The notes under the pieces are model-generated. The model did not search any database and was not told where the DNA came from. It saw only the letters and a program-made list of their open reading frames with translations. From an uncultured Bacteroidales bacterium (GTDB taxonomy: Bacteria; Bacteroidota; Bacteroidia; Bacteroidales; Muribaculaceae): DNA of 64,000 nt. Location of the stretch: positions 1-64,000 of the forward strand of contig CACYQB010000017.1 in assembly GCA_902776435.1 (NCBI GenBank). The letters run 5' to 3'. Positions 1-8,095 of this stretch are shown piece by piece. Numbering within the stretch: position 1 is the first letter of the stretch; every line of letters begins with the position of its first letter. Position numbers and translations under genes: made by a program.

Positions 1-1068
1 CATTACCATCTCGACACCAGCGGGGAGCATGATCTCACCGGTTACATCCAGGGTACGGATGTAGAACTGGGGACGATAGTGGTTGTGGAACGGAGTGTGG
101 CGGCCGCCCTCTTCCTTCTTCAGGACGTAGATAGAAGCCTTGAAGTGGTCATGGGGTTTGATCACGCCCGGGTGGCAGATTACCATACCGCGCTTGATGG
201 TCTTGTAGTCGATACCGCGGAGCAGCAGACCTACGTTGTCACCAGCCTCACCCTCGTCGAGGATCTTGCGGAACATCTCAACACCAGTAACTACCGACTT
301 CATCTCGGCACCCAGACCCATGATCTGAACCTCGTCGCTGACCTTAACGACACCAGTCTCGATACGACCAGTAGCAACAGTACCACGGCCAGTGATTGAG
401 AAGACGTCCTCGATGGGCATCAGGAAGGGTTTGTCACGATCACGCGGGGGCAGGGGGATCCATTCGTCAACAGCGTTCATGAGCTCACGAACGGTATCTT
501 CCCACTTGGGATCACCCTGGAGGGCACCCAGTGCAGAACCGCGGATGATGGGGGTGTTCTCACCATCGAACTCATACTCAGAGAGCAGGTCGCGAACGTC
601 CATCTCTACGAGCTCGATCATCTCCTCATCAACATCGGGGGAGTCGCACTTGTTCAAGAAGATCACCAGACGGGGAACGTTCACCTGACGGGCGAGCAGG
701 ATGTGCTCGCGGGTCTGCGGCATAACGCCGTCGGTAGCAGCAACAACAACGATAGCACCGTCCATCTGAGCGGCACCAGTAACCATGTTCTTTACATAGT
801 CAGCGTGGCCCGGGCAGTCAACGTGAGCATAGTGACGATTCTTGGTCTCATACTCAACGTGAGCGGTGTTGATAGTAATACCGCGCTCCTTCTCCTCGGG
901 TGCGTTGTCGATCGAATCAAACGAACGAACGCTATCGCCAGCGATGTCACCGTCCTTAGCAAGCACGGTGGTGATAGCTGCGGTCAGGGTAGTTTTACCG
1001 TGGTCAACGTGACCAATAGTACCGATGTTAACATGCGGTTTTGTTCTTTCAAAATGCTCTTTTGCCAT
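1..1068 (-). CDS. tuf: Elongation factor Tu (3' end outside window)
   Basis: Translation GTPase that delivers aminoacyl-tRNA to the ribosomal A site. The product starts [17 protein letters not shown] and carries the usual G1 loop (GHVDHGKTT), DCPGH and NKxD GTPase motifs in order. The window ends at an EMVM stretch of domain 3, so 356 codons are present and about 40 C-terminal residues lie outside. It is the last visible gene of a leftward tRNA-Thr/Tyr/Gly/Thr-tuf transcription unit, the same order as E. coli thrU-tyrU-glyT-thrT-tufB. There is a leader of about 125 nt between the last tRNA and the ATG with no promoter box of its own that I could see. Confidence 0.98.
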   Translation of the reverse strand, partial: MAKEHFERTKPHVNIGTIGHVDHGKTTLTAAITTVLAKDGDIAGDSVRSFDSIDNAPEEKERGITINTAHVEYETKNRHYAHVDCPGHADYVKNMVTGAAQMDGAIVVVAATDGVMPQTREHILLARQVNVPRLVIFLNKCDSPDVDEEMIELVEMDVRDLLSEYEFDGENTPIIRGSALGALQGDPKWEDTVRELMNAVDEWIPLPPRDRDKPFLMPIEDVFSITGRGTVATGRIETGVVKVSDEVQIMGLGAEMKSVVTGVEMFRKILDEGEAGDNVGLLLRGIDYKTIKRGMVICHPGVIKPHDHFKASIYVLKKEEGGRHTPFHNHYRPQFYIRTLDVTGEIMLPAGVEMVM

Positions 1069-1192
1069 AACTTTAAGTTGTTATTGTGAAATTTGAATGA
1101 TAATATTACTCTACTTTATTGCGTAATACGCTCCACCTCCAGTGATAACTTTAACCTGCAATCAGTGAGAGGCGAAGCATTTTACATCGTTG

Positions 1193-1264
<72 letters not shown>

Positions 1265-1283
1265 AATATTCGTTTGTTTCTTG

Positions 1284-1356
1284 AGCGGAAGACGGGGCTC
1301 AAACCCGCGGCCCTCAGCTTGGAAGGCTGATGCTCTATCAACTGAGCTACTTCCGC
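1284..1356 (-). tRNA. tRNA-Gly(TCC)
   Basis: Minus-strand cloverleaf with acceptor GCGGAAG/CTTCCGC, anticodon stem TCAGC/GCTGA and loop CTTCCAA (anticodon TCC). The T stem contains one G-U pair. CCA is not encoded. Third tRNA of the four-tRNA operon. Confidence 0.95.
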
Positions 1357-1364
1357 AAAACATG

Positions 1365-1447
1365 TGGGTAGAGATGGATTCGAACCACCGAAGCGATGAC
1401 GCAGCAGATTTACAGTCTGCCCCATTTGGCCACTCTGGAATCTACCC
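1365..1447 (-). tRNA. tRNA-Tyr(GTA)
   Basis: Minus-strand class II tRNA with a long variable arm. Acceptor GGGTAGA/TCTACCC plus discriminator A, anticodon loop CTGTAAA (GTA). About 83 nt, normal for bacterial tRNA-Tyr. Second in the operon. Confidence 0.95.
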
Positions 1448-1465
1448 ATTGTGTTATGTTCTTTG

Positions 1466-1539
1466 AGCCTCTTGTCGGATTCGAACCAACGACCCCGAGA
1501 TTACAAATCACGTGCTCTGGCCAACTGAGCTAAAGAGGC
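1466..1539 (-). tRNA. tRNA-Thr(TGT)
   Basis: Minus-strand cloverleaf with acceptor GCCTCTT/AAGAGGC, anticodon loop TTTGTAA (TGT) and T loop TTCGAAT. First gene of the tRNA-tuf operon, about 40 nt downstream of the predicted transcription start. Confidence 0.95.
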
Positions 1540-1585
1540 ATCTATCGTTGTGCAATGAGATGCGGGGCGTTCTCGATTGCGGATG

Positions 1586-1616
1586 CAAAGGTACTGCCTT
1601 TTTCCAAACTGACAAA
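1586..1616 (-). promoter_or_regulatory. Promoter of tRNA-tuf operon
   Basis: Reading leftward: -33 box TTTG (1613-1616), 19-nt spacer, -7 box TACCTTTG (1586-1593). This is a full match to the Bacteroidetes consensus TTTG-N19-21-TAnnTTTG, with the first tRNA starting about 40 nt further on. Confidence 0.85.
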
Positions 1617-2014
1617 CTTTTTTCAACTTTTTTTTCAAAAAACTTTTCAACTATTGCTGCAACTATTCTTTAATATGTTGTTATACAGATAATTACACCA
1701 ACAAGAACAATGTGCAGATTTCTGAACCAGACTGTACGCCCCTCCAGCACGGCCACACCATCACACATTATATAATAATAAAATACCTGCGGCACGGACA
1801 TGGTTCATGACACAGCCACATGGGGCGACAATGCCATTATGAAAGAAAGCGTCTCGCGTATCATCAACGCCCCTGCCCACTCCCCCTCCTCCGGCACTTC
1901 GTGCCACCTCCCCCCAGGCGGGGGAGGAGTTCCCCTCTAGTCTTAGAGGGGCAGTTGCGAATGCGCCGATTATCCGCGAGCGATTTCGTCGAATTCACGT
2001 TATTCACTAAAGGC
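1617..2014. other. Intergenic region without a gene
   Basis: AT-rich to about 1690, then mixed. I see no coding signal on either strand. The only structure is the palindromic repeat at 1880-1962, listed separately. A rightward open frame starting at 1820 runs antisense through hpf and has no family resemblance. Confidence 0.6.
1880..1962. repeat. REP-like palindromic element
   Basis: Three nested or adjacent hairpins in about 80 bp: GGCAC-ttc-GTGCC, CCTCCCCC-caggc-GGGGGAGG and CCCCTCT-agtctt-AGAGGGG. The CTCC/GGAG-rich palindromes resemble extragenic repeat elements. No transposase is nearby. Confidence 0.5.
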
Positions 2015-2020
2015 AAAAAA

Positions 2021-2056
2021 CGCCCTCCACCGATGACAACTGTCAGGCAGAGGGCG
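2021..2056 (-). terminator. Intrinsic terminator after hpf
   Basis: On the minus strand CGCCCTC pairs with GAGGGCG and is followed by TTTTTT (2015-2020). It lies 36 nt past the hpf stop codon. Confidence 0.75.
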
Positions 2057-2092
2057 CGATATGTCTTTAATAATTATGTCTGGGGACTCGTA

Positions 2093-2386
2093 TTACTTGT
2101 CGCGGCGGCCTTTTTCGATCTGGCGCTTGAGTGCGTCCACACAGTTGTCAATAGCTTCCTCGAAGGAGTCGGCCACCTTGCTGGCGAACAGGTCTTCACT
2201 GCGGGGAACCTTGAGCCTCACAGATGCTTCCTTATTCATTGCAGTCTCGGGCTTAACGACCTTCAGGATAATCTCGGCTGTGGAGACGAGCTCGTTCTGC
2301 TTAGCCAATTTCTCGACCTTCTTGTTGATGAAGTCATTCAGTTTCTCGGTTGCTTCGAAGTGGATGGCATTAACTTTAATTTCCAT
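2093..2386 (-). CDS. hpf: Ribosome hibernation-promoting factor, short HPF/RaiA family
   Basis: A 97-aa protein beginning MEIKVNAIHFEATEKLNDFI. The beta-alpha-beta-beta-beta-alpha fold with a basic C-terminus (RQIEKGRRDK) is typical of the short HPF/YfiA family, which binds the 30S decoding region and stabilises inactive ribosomes in stationary phase. I chose the ATG at 2386, not an upstream ATG at 2446, because family similarity begins here and AAAGGAGG sits 6 nt before it. That Shine-Dalgarno is formed by the last codons of the upstream recombinase gene, whose TAA stop (2388-2390) is one base away, so the two are probably translationally coupled. The long-HPF dimerisation domain is absent. 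Confidence 0.9.
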   Translation of the reverse strand: MEIKVNAIHFEATEKLNDFINKKVEKLAKQNELVSTAEIILKVVKPETAMNKEASVRLKVPRSEDLFASKVADSFEEAIDNCVDALKRQIEKGRRDK

Positions 2387-2387
2387 A

Positions 2388-3293
2388 TTAACCTCCTTTT
2401 TTAAGTGCCCGTGGATGGGCGAGTTCATAATTATGTTGAAGTTCACTCAATGTCACATGGGTGTATACCTGAGTAGCAGCGAGGCTCTCGTGCCCCAGCA
2501 ACTCCTTGACGCTGTTGAGCTGCGCTCCGCGGTTGAGCATCACGCTGGCGAAGGTGTGTCGCAGCACGTGTGGACTGAGTTTGCCCGTTCCGCCGGCCTG
2601 AGCGAGTCCGTCATGGACGACATGATAGACGAGCGAGGGATACAGCGGCTTACCCTTTGCCGTGACCAGCAGGTTGCCGCATTCAGGCCTAACGCCATCG
2701 CGCAGGGTGCGGTAACAGCCAATCCAGCGCGCCAACTCGGAGCCAAAGGGGACAAGGCGGTCCTTGTCACGCTTACCGTGCACCTTGAGCTCACACGTGA
2801 CGGTATCGACCGCCGCATCCTGTAAACCGATGAGCTCACTCAAGCGGATGCCGGTCTCGTAGAACAGCATCACGATGAGCCTGTCGCGCACCTGGGTGAA
2901 GTCGCTTTCATCGACCTCGGCATCCAGCAGTGCATCGACAGTCTTCTCGCGAACGAGTTTGGGCAATGGCTTGGGCAGCTTGGCCAGCTCGACTTGAGCG
3001 GCAGGATTAGTGGAAACAAGGTTTTTCTTGAGCAAATAACGGTAAAGGGCTCTGAGGGCTTGCACCCTGCGGCGCAGGGTAGCGGAGCAGTCGCCTTGAG
3101 ACGCGCGTTCCATGATCCACGTGCGGATGTCACTCGGCGTGACCGTCAACAGGTCGAGCGGATGTCCTCCGGCAGTCCAATACGCCTCCCACTGGAGGAG
3201 ATCACGCTGGTAGGTGTCCACCGTTCTCCAGGACAGGTTGCGCTCGTGTCGCAGGTATTGCAGGAAGCGTTCAATGGTTGCGTTCATAGGCAT
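2388..3293 (-). CDS. xerC: Tyrosine recombinase, XerC/XerD type
   Basis: A 301-aa site-specific recombinase, probably of the chromosome-dimer resolution type acting at dif. The N-terminal SAM-like core-binding domain covers about residues 5-90 and the catalytic domain about 110-290. The full catalytic set is visible: R150 (TGIRLSEL), K174 (HGKRDK), H242 and R245 (HVLRHTFAS), H268 (LLGHES) and the Tyr nucleophile Y277 (QVYTHV). Length and motifs fit cellular Xer proteins rather than phage integrases, and there is no tRNA attachment site or element beside it. It is followed with 1 bp spacing by hpf, a common Bacteroidales pairing. A promoter with TTTG and TAACTTTA boxes lies about 65-95 bp upstream. 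Confidence 0.9.
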   Translation of the reverse strand: MPMNATIERFLQYLRHERNLSWRTVDTYQRDLLQWEAYWTAGGHPLDLLTVTPSDIRTWIMERASQGDCSATLRRRVQALRALYRYLLKKNLVSTNPAAQVELAKLPKPLPKLVREKTVDALLDAEVDESDFTQVRDRLIVMLFYETGIRLSELIGLQDAAVDTVTCELKVHGKRDKDRLVPFGSELARWIGCYRTLRDGVRPECGNLLVTAKGKPLYPSLVYHVVHDGLAQAGGTGKLSPHVLRHTFASVMLNRGAQLNSVKELLGHESLAATQVYTHVTLSELQHNYELAHPRALKKGG

Positions 3294-3357
3294 ACATTCC
3301 AGTGTGTGACAAGCAACTGGCGGGCGACACTTGGCCCGACGAGTTGCTTTGCGGTGC

Positions 3358-3389
3358 TAAAGTTAGCAACTATTTTTATCAGATGCAAA
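3358..3389 (-). promoter_or_regulatory. Promoter of xerC-hpf
   Basis: Leftward -33 TTTG (3386-3389), 20-nt spacer, -7 TAACTTTA (3358-3365), which departs from consensus only at the last base. Confidence 0.6.
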
Positions 3390-3515
3390 TTTTATACCAA
3401 AAAAATGTTCAAAAGCCGAAAATCTCACACAAAAGGCGACTTTTGTGACAATCTGACACAACCCACAGGACACACCAAAGCGCCACCATGCCAGAACGTC
3501 ACGCCCACGAACAGT

Positions 3516-3547
3516 GACGGGAGCCACCCTGCTGGGCGACTCCCGTC
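3516..3547 (-). terminator. Hairpin downstream of rpsU
   Basis: Eight-bp perfect stem GACGGGAG/CTCCCGTC with a 16-nt loop, 26 nt past the rpsU stop. There is no clear U tract, so termination is only likely. Confidence 0.5.
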
Positions 3548-3572
3548 GTGTATCTGTTAGCTGACAGCGGTA

Positions 3573-3764
3573 TTACTCCTCACGAGCACGCAACTGCTGT
3601 ACATATTCAGCCTTCATCATCTTCTTGCGGTTGGTGATTGAGGGCTTCTCAAAAGCCTGACGGCCACGGAGCTCCTTAATAATACCGGTCTTTTCAGTTT
3701 TACGCTTAAATTTCTTGAGGGCGCGTTCGATGTTGTCGCCTTCCTTCACGGGAACAATAATCAT
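3573..3764 (-). CDS. rpsU: 30S ribosomal protein bS21
   Basis: A 63-aa basic protein starting MIIVPVKEGDNIERALKKFK, the typical bS21 N-terminus, with a Lys/Arg-rich second half (FKRKTEKTG, RKKMMKAEYVQQLRAREE). It sits on the 30S platform near the anti-Shine-Dalgarno. The ATG at 3764 is chosen by family alignment; the 19 extra codons upstream are AT-rich leader. There is no Shine-Dalgarno immediately before the ATG. The gene is monocistronic, with its promoter about 190 nt upstream and a long leader that contains a strong AAAGGAGG and a short ORF, described separately. Confidence 0.95.
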   Translation of the reverse strand: MIIVPVKEGDNIERALKKFKRKTEKTGIIKELRGRQAFEKPSITNRKKMMKAEYVQQLRAREE

Positions 3765-3833
3765 AATGAGTTTGTTTTGTTTTAATGTTTTGTATTTGTA
3801 ATTTATAGTTGAATTTCTCAATTGTTTGCGGCT

Positions 3834-3941
3834 CTATATTGATGCCACACCGCCGGCGAGCCACGTGCCGAGCGATGCAGGAAAGGGTCGATATGTATTG
3901 ATTTTCAATCTCTTAAAGCAGGCTAACCAACCTCCTTTCAT
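3834..3941 (-). CDS. Possible 35-codon leader ORF of rpsU
   Basis: Starts MKGGWLACFKRLKINTYRP and ends at a TAG about 70 nt before the rpsU ATG. It begins 13 nt after the predicted -7 box, so its transcript would be nearly leaderless. Codons 2-4 spell AAAGGAGG, a perfect anti-Shine-Dalgarno complement. I do not recognise the peptide. It may be a regulatory leader peptide, or simply chance in a structured leader whose real signal is the internal Shine-Dalgarno. Confidence 0.3.
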   Translation of the reverse strand: MKGGWLACFKRLKINTYRPFPASLGTWLAGGVASI

Positions 3942-3953
3942 TTTTTAGCGCCG

Positions 3954-3985
3954 CAAAGTTACATAATTCTTCCACAACCCACAAG
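3954..3985 (-). promoter_or_regulatory. Promoter of rpsU
   Basis: Leftward -33 CTTG (3982-3985), 20-nt spacer, -7 TAACTTTG (3954-3961). Confidence 0.7.
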
Positions 3986-4027
3986 CATTTCATGAAAAAT
4001 ATTTTTCAGGCGCCGTGCCTAAAAAGT

Positions 4028-4062
4028 CATTGCATGAGCCCTACAGCAGGACTCATGCAATG
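4028..4062 (-). terminator. Intrinsic terminator of the T9SS operon
   Basis: Eleven-bp perfect stem CATTGCATGAG/CTCATGCAATG with a 13-nt loop, followed on the minus strand by ACTTTTTAGG. It lies just past the gldN stop. Confidence 0.85.
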
Positions 4063-4087
4063 GCATTGACCAAAAATATATTTTGTT

Positions 4088-5365
4088 TTATTTCTTGCGG
4101 TTGCGGACCGAGCGCACGCCGGTATTGACGGTCTGGGTGCTGCTCTTGGGCTTGCGCTCCTTGATCTTGGCCTTTTTCTCCTTGGCCTTAGCCTTAGCAG
4201 CCTTTTTGGTGTCCTTAGCCTTAGCAGAAGACTTACTGCCACGCTTGGTGGTACGGGTGACGGTCTTTTCCTCAGCACCTTCGGCAGCCGCTTCGCCCTC
4301 TACCTGCTCAGCGTCTTCCTCGCCTTCAACGAGTTCACCCTCGGCTTCGGCACGGGCTTTCTCTTCGGCCTCGGCACGGGCTTGGAGCACTTCCAGAGGA
4401 GGTATCCACAGGTCCTGGTTGAAGCTGCGCAGGCGCTGCTCGATGCTGTCCTGGGCATGCTTGTAGGCTTCATCCTCGGGATAAAGCTGACGCAGAGACT
4501 GGTTGCGCAGGTTCTTGGTCTTATAGATCTCGCCAGTGTACATGTTCAACTTGAAGAAGTCGTCGATGCTGTAACGAGGCAGGTTGTTGTCATCGTCGGT
4601 GAAGACATACTGCTGTGCCATGTAGGGGCGAATGTCATTGAGCTTGACCCAGAACATGGGGTAGCGAACGGCTTCCCCACCCCACTCGTCCATGCGGTGG
4701 AGCACGGGGCACAAGGCCTCGACACGGGCCTTCATCTGGTTGCTGCGCGTGTCAAACTCCCACTTCTCGATGATGTAGTAGCTGAGCACCTCGTTGCTGG
4801 GGATGTCGGCATTCTCAAACTCGTAGATGGGATTCTTGGCCGAGCTGCCCTTGGCCTCGGTATAATAGATGTGGAAACGGTCTAACATCTCATCGACCTT
4901 GATCTTGAACTCGTCGGTGAACATCTCGCGTCCATCCAGATACTCATAAGCCGTAATCTGGTTCTTGGCCAGCAGGCGCATGATGATGAAAAACAGGTTC
5001 TCACCGTCGGCATTGGGCTCCTCGGGATAGTAGAGAGCGGGGTTTTTGCCCTTGGTCAAGTCGATAGAGCGGTAGATGACCTTCATCCACTGCAAGTCGG
5101 CATCGCTCGGCTCGCGCACCTCGTAGAAGGACTGCTGGCGGTCGGTAATCAAGGCATTGCCGTCCTTCTTGTCCTTCTTGCCACGGTCGTTGCCCGAGCG
5201 TCTGGACACTTGAGGAGTGGACGAGTTGGACCCTGACCTTGAACCGCGAGTCACTCCAGTGGAGCCGGCCTTGGAATCGCCACCGGTGTTGTTGGCGTCC
5301 TGGGCATAGGCACCGACAGTCAATCCAATTAGCAGTACTGCTATAATCAATCTAAGACTTTTCAT
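4088..5365 (-). CDS. gldN: T9SS/gliding protein GldN (PorN)
   Basis: A 425-aa periplasmic component that, with GldK, forms the ring-shaped T9SS structure under the outer membrane. Signal peptide MKSLRLIIAVLLIGLTVGAYAQ, then a Ser/Thr/Gly linker, then the conserved GldN domain (about residues 75-320; YRSIDL, NLFFIIMRLL, EKWEFD). The C-terminal 110 residues are low complexity: Glu/Ala-rich, then a Lys/Ala-rich tail rather than a fold. I prefer the ATG at 5365 over a TTG five codons upstream. It is last in the operon PorT-like, PorP, gldK, gldL, gldM, gldN, followed by a strong terminator. Confidence 0.93.
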   Translation of the reverse strand: MKSLRLIIAVLLIGLTVGAYAQDANNTGGDSKAGSTGVTRGSRSGSNSSTPQVSRRSGNDRGKKDKKDGNALITDRQQSFYEVREPSDADLQWMKVIYRSIDLTKGKNPALYYPEEPNADGENLFFIIMRLLAKNQITAYEYLDGREMFTDEFKIKVDEMLDRFHIYYTEAKGSSAKNPIYEFENADIPSNEVLSYYIIEKWEFDTRSNQMKARVEALCPVLHRMDEWGGEAVRYPMFWVKLNDIRPYMAQQYVFTDDDNNLPRYSIDDFFKLNMYTGEIYKTKNLRNQSLRQLYPEDEAYKHAQDSIEQRLRSFNQDLWIPPLEVLQARAEAEEKARAEAEGELVEGEEDAEQVEGEAAAEGAEEKTVTRTTKRGSKSSAKAKDTKKAAKAKAKEKKAKIKERKPKSSTQTVNTGVRSVRNRKK

Positions 5366-5396
5366 ATTCTTGTCGTTCAATTCATTTCAATGATGT

Positions 5397-6989
5397 TTAG
5401 TTGACGATCACCTCGATGGTGGAGATGTCACGGGTGATGCCGTCAGGACCGGTGGCCTTGACATGGGAGATATAGAAGCGCTTGCCGTGCTGCAGGCGGC
5501 GCATAGCGGTCTTCTGGCGCTCGGAGAATTGCGAGCCGTTAGAAACCTCGGGGATAGCGTTACCCATCGAATCAAAGAATACGGTCTCGAACGAGACGAC
5601 CTTGTAGTCGATGTTCAGGATCTCGTCGTCGATGGCGGCATCCAGTCCGGGGGCTGCCATGAGCAAGTTCTTGGGGAAAGGCTTGCCACCCTTGTAGCGG
5701 TTGACCTGGCCGTTGGCGTCCTTATAAGTAATGAAGGGCGTCGGGTCGGGCAACTTGCGTACCCTGAAGGTGGTACTGCCCACGTTGGTGCGCTGGCCGT
5801 CCATCTCGGCAGTAACCGAGATGACACACTCGGCACCCACCTTGGTGGGATGCGCTACCCAACCGTCTCCGCTCTTGGTGAGCGTGCCGTTGGTCATGGT
5901 GGCGCTGATGCTACCCTGGGGCACACCAGGCACAGCAATGCTGATGGGGTTGTTGATACCGGCATAGAGCACATTCATCATCGTGGCGCTGATTGTTGCC
6001 AGCGGGTCGATAACGGTGTAACTCGACTTGAAGTCGCGGCGGGTCACTGTACCATCGCGGCCCAGCACCTCAATCCAACCCGAGTAGTCATAGGTACCAG
6101 CCTTGCTGGTTCCCACCTCATAGATTCCATTGCTGTTGCCCAGGCGACCGCCGTTGACATAGACGACAGGGCGCTGGGTAGTGTCGATAGCGGCCAATAC
6201 AATCTGTGCGCTGTACTTGGTGCCGCGCATCACGATACGCGAGTCGGGCACCACAAAGGCGTTGACCAGGTTCACACGCAGGTCACCCAGATCGACATTG
6301 GTCAGGAACTGGTTCAAGACCTCACCCTCGGCATAACGCACATCGTTCTGCAGCTTGGTCAACAGCGTCACGGCGGCGATACAGGGCATATTGTCAAACA
6401 TGTATTCTTCCCATGTTTTCTTGGTCATCTCCTCACCACGCTCCTTGGGAACGGCAGTCGAGAGCACGGTTTCCAGGTTCTTGCGCTTCTCGGGGTCATC
6501 GAGGAAAGAGGTGACAAACTGGCGATACTGTTCGATGCGCGTTCTCAGCATCTTACCGTTGCCAGGCCTGCCTGATCCTTGCGGTGGCAGCATGACGATG
6601 CTTGCCGCTTCGGTATTGTCACGGTTGCGGATGTTGCTCATATCAGCATCCTCGCCGTCGGCAGTCTTCACGATCTCGAATTTCAACGAGTCGATAAAGT
6701 TATAGAGTTTGTCAGTCTCCCCCACTACCTGCGTACCCTTGTCGAGCCACATCTTGCCCTTCTCAGGATTCTTCTCGTTGAAAGCCTGGAGTTGGCCATA
6801 GAGTGACTGGTTACGAGCAGTGATGGTTCGGTTGGAGCGTGCAAGACCGTCCTGCACCTGGCTGAATCCATTGAGCACGTCGCTGGAGACATTCAGTGCA
6901 AGCATGGCCGTCAAGACGATGTACATGAGGTTAATCATCTTCTCTCGCGGCGACATGCGGTTGACGCTCTTATTTTTTGAGGTTGCCAT
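5397..6989 (-). CDS. gldM: T9SS/gliding motor protein GldM (PorM)
   Basis: A 530-aa inner-membrane protein with one N-terminal transmembrane helix (about residues 18-37, MINLMYIVLTAMLALNVSSD) and a long periplasmic part made of a helical domain and several Ig-like domains. With GldL it forms the proton-driven rotary motor that energises T9SS export and contacts the GldK/N ring. The N-terminal MSPREKMINLMYIVLTAMLALN signature is diagnostic. It lies 67 bp after gldL and 31 bp before gldN in the same leftward operon. Length is normal for the family. Confidence 0.96.
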   Translation of the reverse strand: MATSKNKSVNRMSPREKMINLMYIVLTAMLALNVSSDVLNGFSQVQDGLARSNRTITARNQSLYGQLQAFNEKNPEKGKMWLDKGTQVVGETDKLYNFIDSLKFEIVKTADGEDADMSNIRNRDNTEAASIVMLPPQGSGRPGNGKMLRTRIEQYRQFVTSFLDDPEKRKNLETVLSTAVPKERGEEMTKKTWEEYMFDNMPCIAAVTLLTKLQNDVRYAEGEVLNQFLTNVDLGDLRVNLVNAFVVPDSRIVMRGTKYSAQIVLAAIDTTQRPVVYVNGGRLGNSNGIYEVGTSKAGTYDYSGWIEVLGRDGTVTRRDFKSSYTVIDPLATISATMMNVLYAGINNPISIAVPGVPQGSISATMTNGTLTKSGDGWVAHPTKVGAECVISVTAEMDGQRTNVGSTTFRVRKLPDPTPFITYKDANGQVNRYKGGKPFPKNLLMAAPGLDAAIDDEILNIDYKVVSFETVFFDSMGNAIPEVSNGSQFSERQKTAMRRLQHGKRFYISHVKATGPDGITRDISTIEVIVN

Positions 6990-7056
6990 CTATCTGTTTA
7001 TCTCTATCGGTTAGAATAGGAATGATGTCGTTAGTTTAATCCTTGTGAAAACGCCA

Positions 7057-8031
7057 TTACGCGTCCTGATCGTTGTCGGGCTCGATGCCGGGCATGCCGG
7101 GCATGGGACGGTACATGTTGACAGTCATCGCCTTGATCATCTTCTCATAGACGCTGTTCAACTGCTTCATGTAGCGGGCCATCTTCTCGGTCTCATCACA
7201 GTAGTGGGCACTCTCGGCTGCGCTCTTCTCATACATGTCGCGGATGTCCTTGAGGCCGCGGTTCACGCGGTCGATGTTCTCGAGCTGTGACGAGATGCTC
7301 TTGAGCTGGATTTCATAGATGGTGTTCAGGCCACTGATGTTGTGGTTGAGGGCCTGCATCTGGTCCACATAGCCCGTCGAGCTTTCGGTGATGTTCTGGC
7401 TGTTGTCGGTGATGGCACGGTAACTGCCGAGCAGGGTCTGGCTCACCTCGTTCAAGGCGGTCGTCGTAGCCTGCAACTTCTGCATCTGCTCGCTGATGCC
7501 GGCCATCTGGCTCAGATACTGCTGGGTGGCATCGGTCAATTCGGCCATGCGGGAAAGCTGGTCACTGGCAGCAGCCATCTTAGCGATGCTCTCGCTCAGC
7601 GACAGGGTGTCTTCCTCGCTCAGGTTCACACCCTGGGGCAAGCCCACGGCATTCTTGGCATCCGAGACGCTGACGTTGATGTCGCCACCTTCATATCCCT
7701 CGCCGCCACCGGCACCGCCGATGAAAATGCCACCGCCCGTGTTGAAGTCGGGACGGTCCTCGGGGTTCTGGCTAGCAAGAACGGGGAACACTTCTTCCCA
7801 GTGATATTCCTTTTCGGGTTTATCGAAAGCCGTGAGGACGAACATGAGTACCTCGGTTCCCATGCCGACACTAAGCAAGACATTACCCAGCGGCATGTGC
7901 AGAATCTTGAACAAGGCACCCAAGATCACGATAGCGGCACCGATACTATAGGCAAAGTTGAAAAACCGCTGGCCACTGTCACTCTTCAGGAAACGGCCTG
8001 CTTTCTTTTTATATCTCTTGATTTTACCCAT
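7057..8031 (-). CDS. gldL: T9SS/gliding motor protein GldL (PorL)
   Basis: A 324-aa inner-membrane partner of GldM. Two transmembrane helices close to the N-terminus (about residues 24-45 and 50-70) contain the conserved acidic residue in GMGTEVLMFVLTAF used by the motor. The rest is cytoplasmic: a Gly-rich linker (GGGIFIGGAGGGEG) and a long helical, probably coiled-coil region (residues 130-300) that repeatedly reads like QLSRMAELT and LNTIYEIQLKSIS. It lies between gldK (64 bp) and gldM (67 bp). Confidence 0.95.
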   Translation of the reverse strand: MGKIKRYKKKAGRFLKSDSGQRFFNFAYSIGAAIVILGALFKILHMPLGNVLLSVGMGTEVLMFVLTAFDKPEKEYHWEEVFPVLASQNPEDRPDFNTGGGIFIGGAGGGEGYEGGDINVSVSDAKNAVGLPQGVNLSEEDTLSLSESIAKMAAASDQLSRMAELTDATQQYLSQMAGISEQMQKLQATTTALNEVSQTLLGSYRAITDNSQNITESSTGYVDQMQALNHNISGLNTIYEIQLKSISSQLENIDRVNRGLKDIRDMYEKSAAESAHYCDETEKMARYMKQLNSVYEKMIKAMTVNMYRPMPGMPGIEPDNDQDA

Positions 8032-8095
8032 TGTTGCTTGAACTTAAATAATGAGTGTTATGATATTTTGTTCTTTTTGATAATTAATGTGCTGG

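Noticed and set aside
1820-2404. 194-codon open frame overlapping hpf in antisense
   Set aside because: It runs through the REP-like palindrome and the hpf terminator; proline/arginine-rich low complexity, no start signal.
2388-3293. Tyrosine recombinase as integrase of a mobile element
   Set aside because: It has standard Xer length, is coupled to hpf, and has no flanking repeats, tRNA scar or phage genes.
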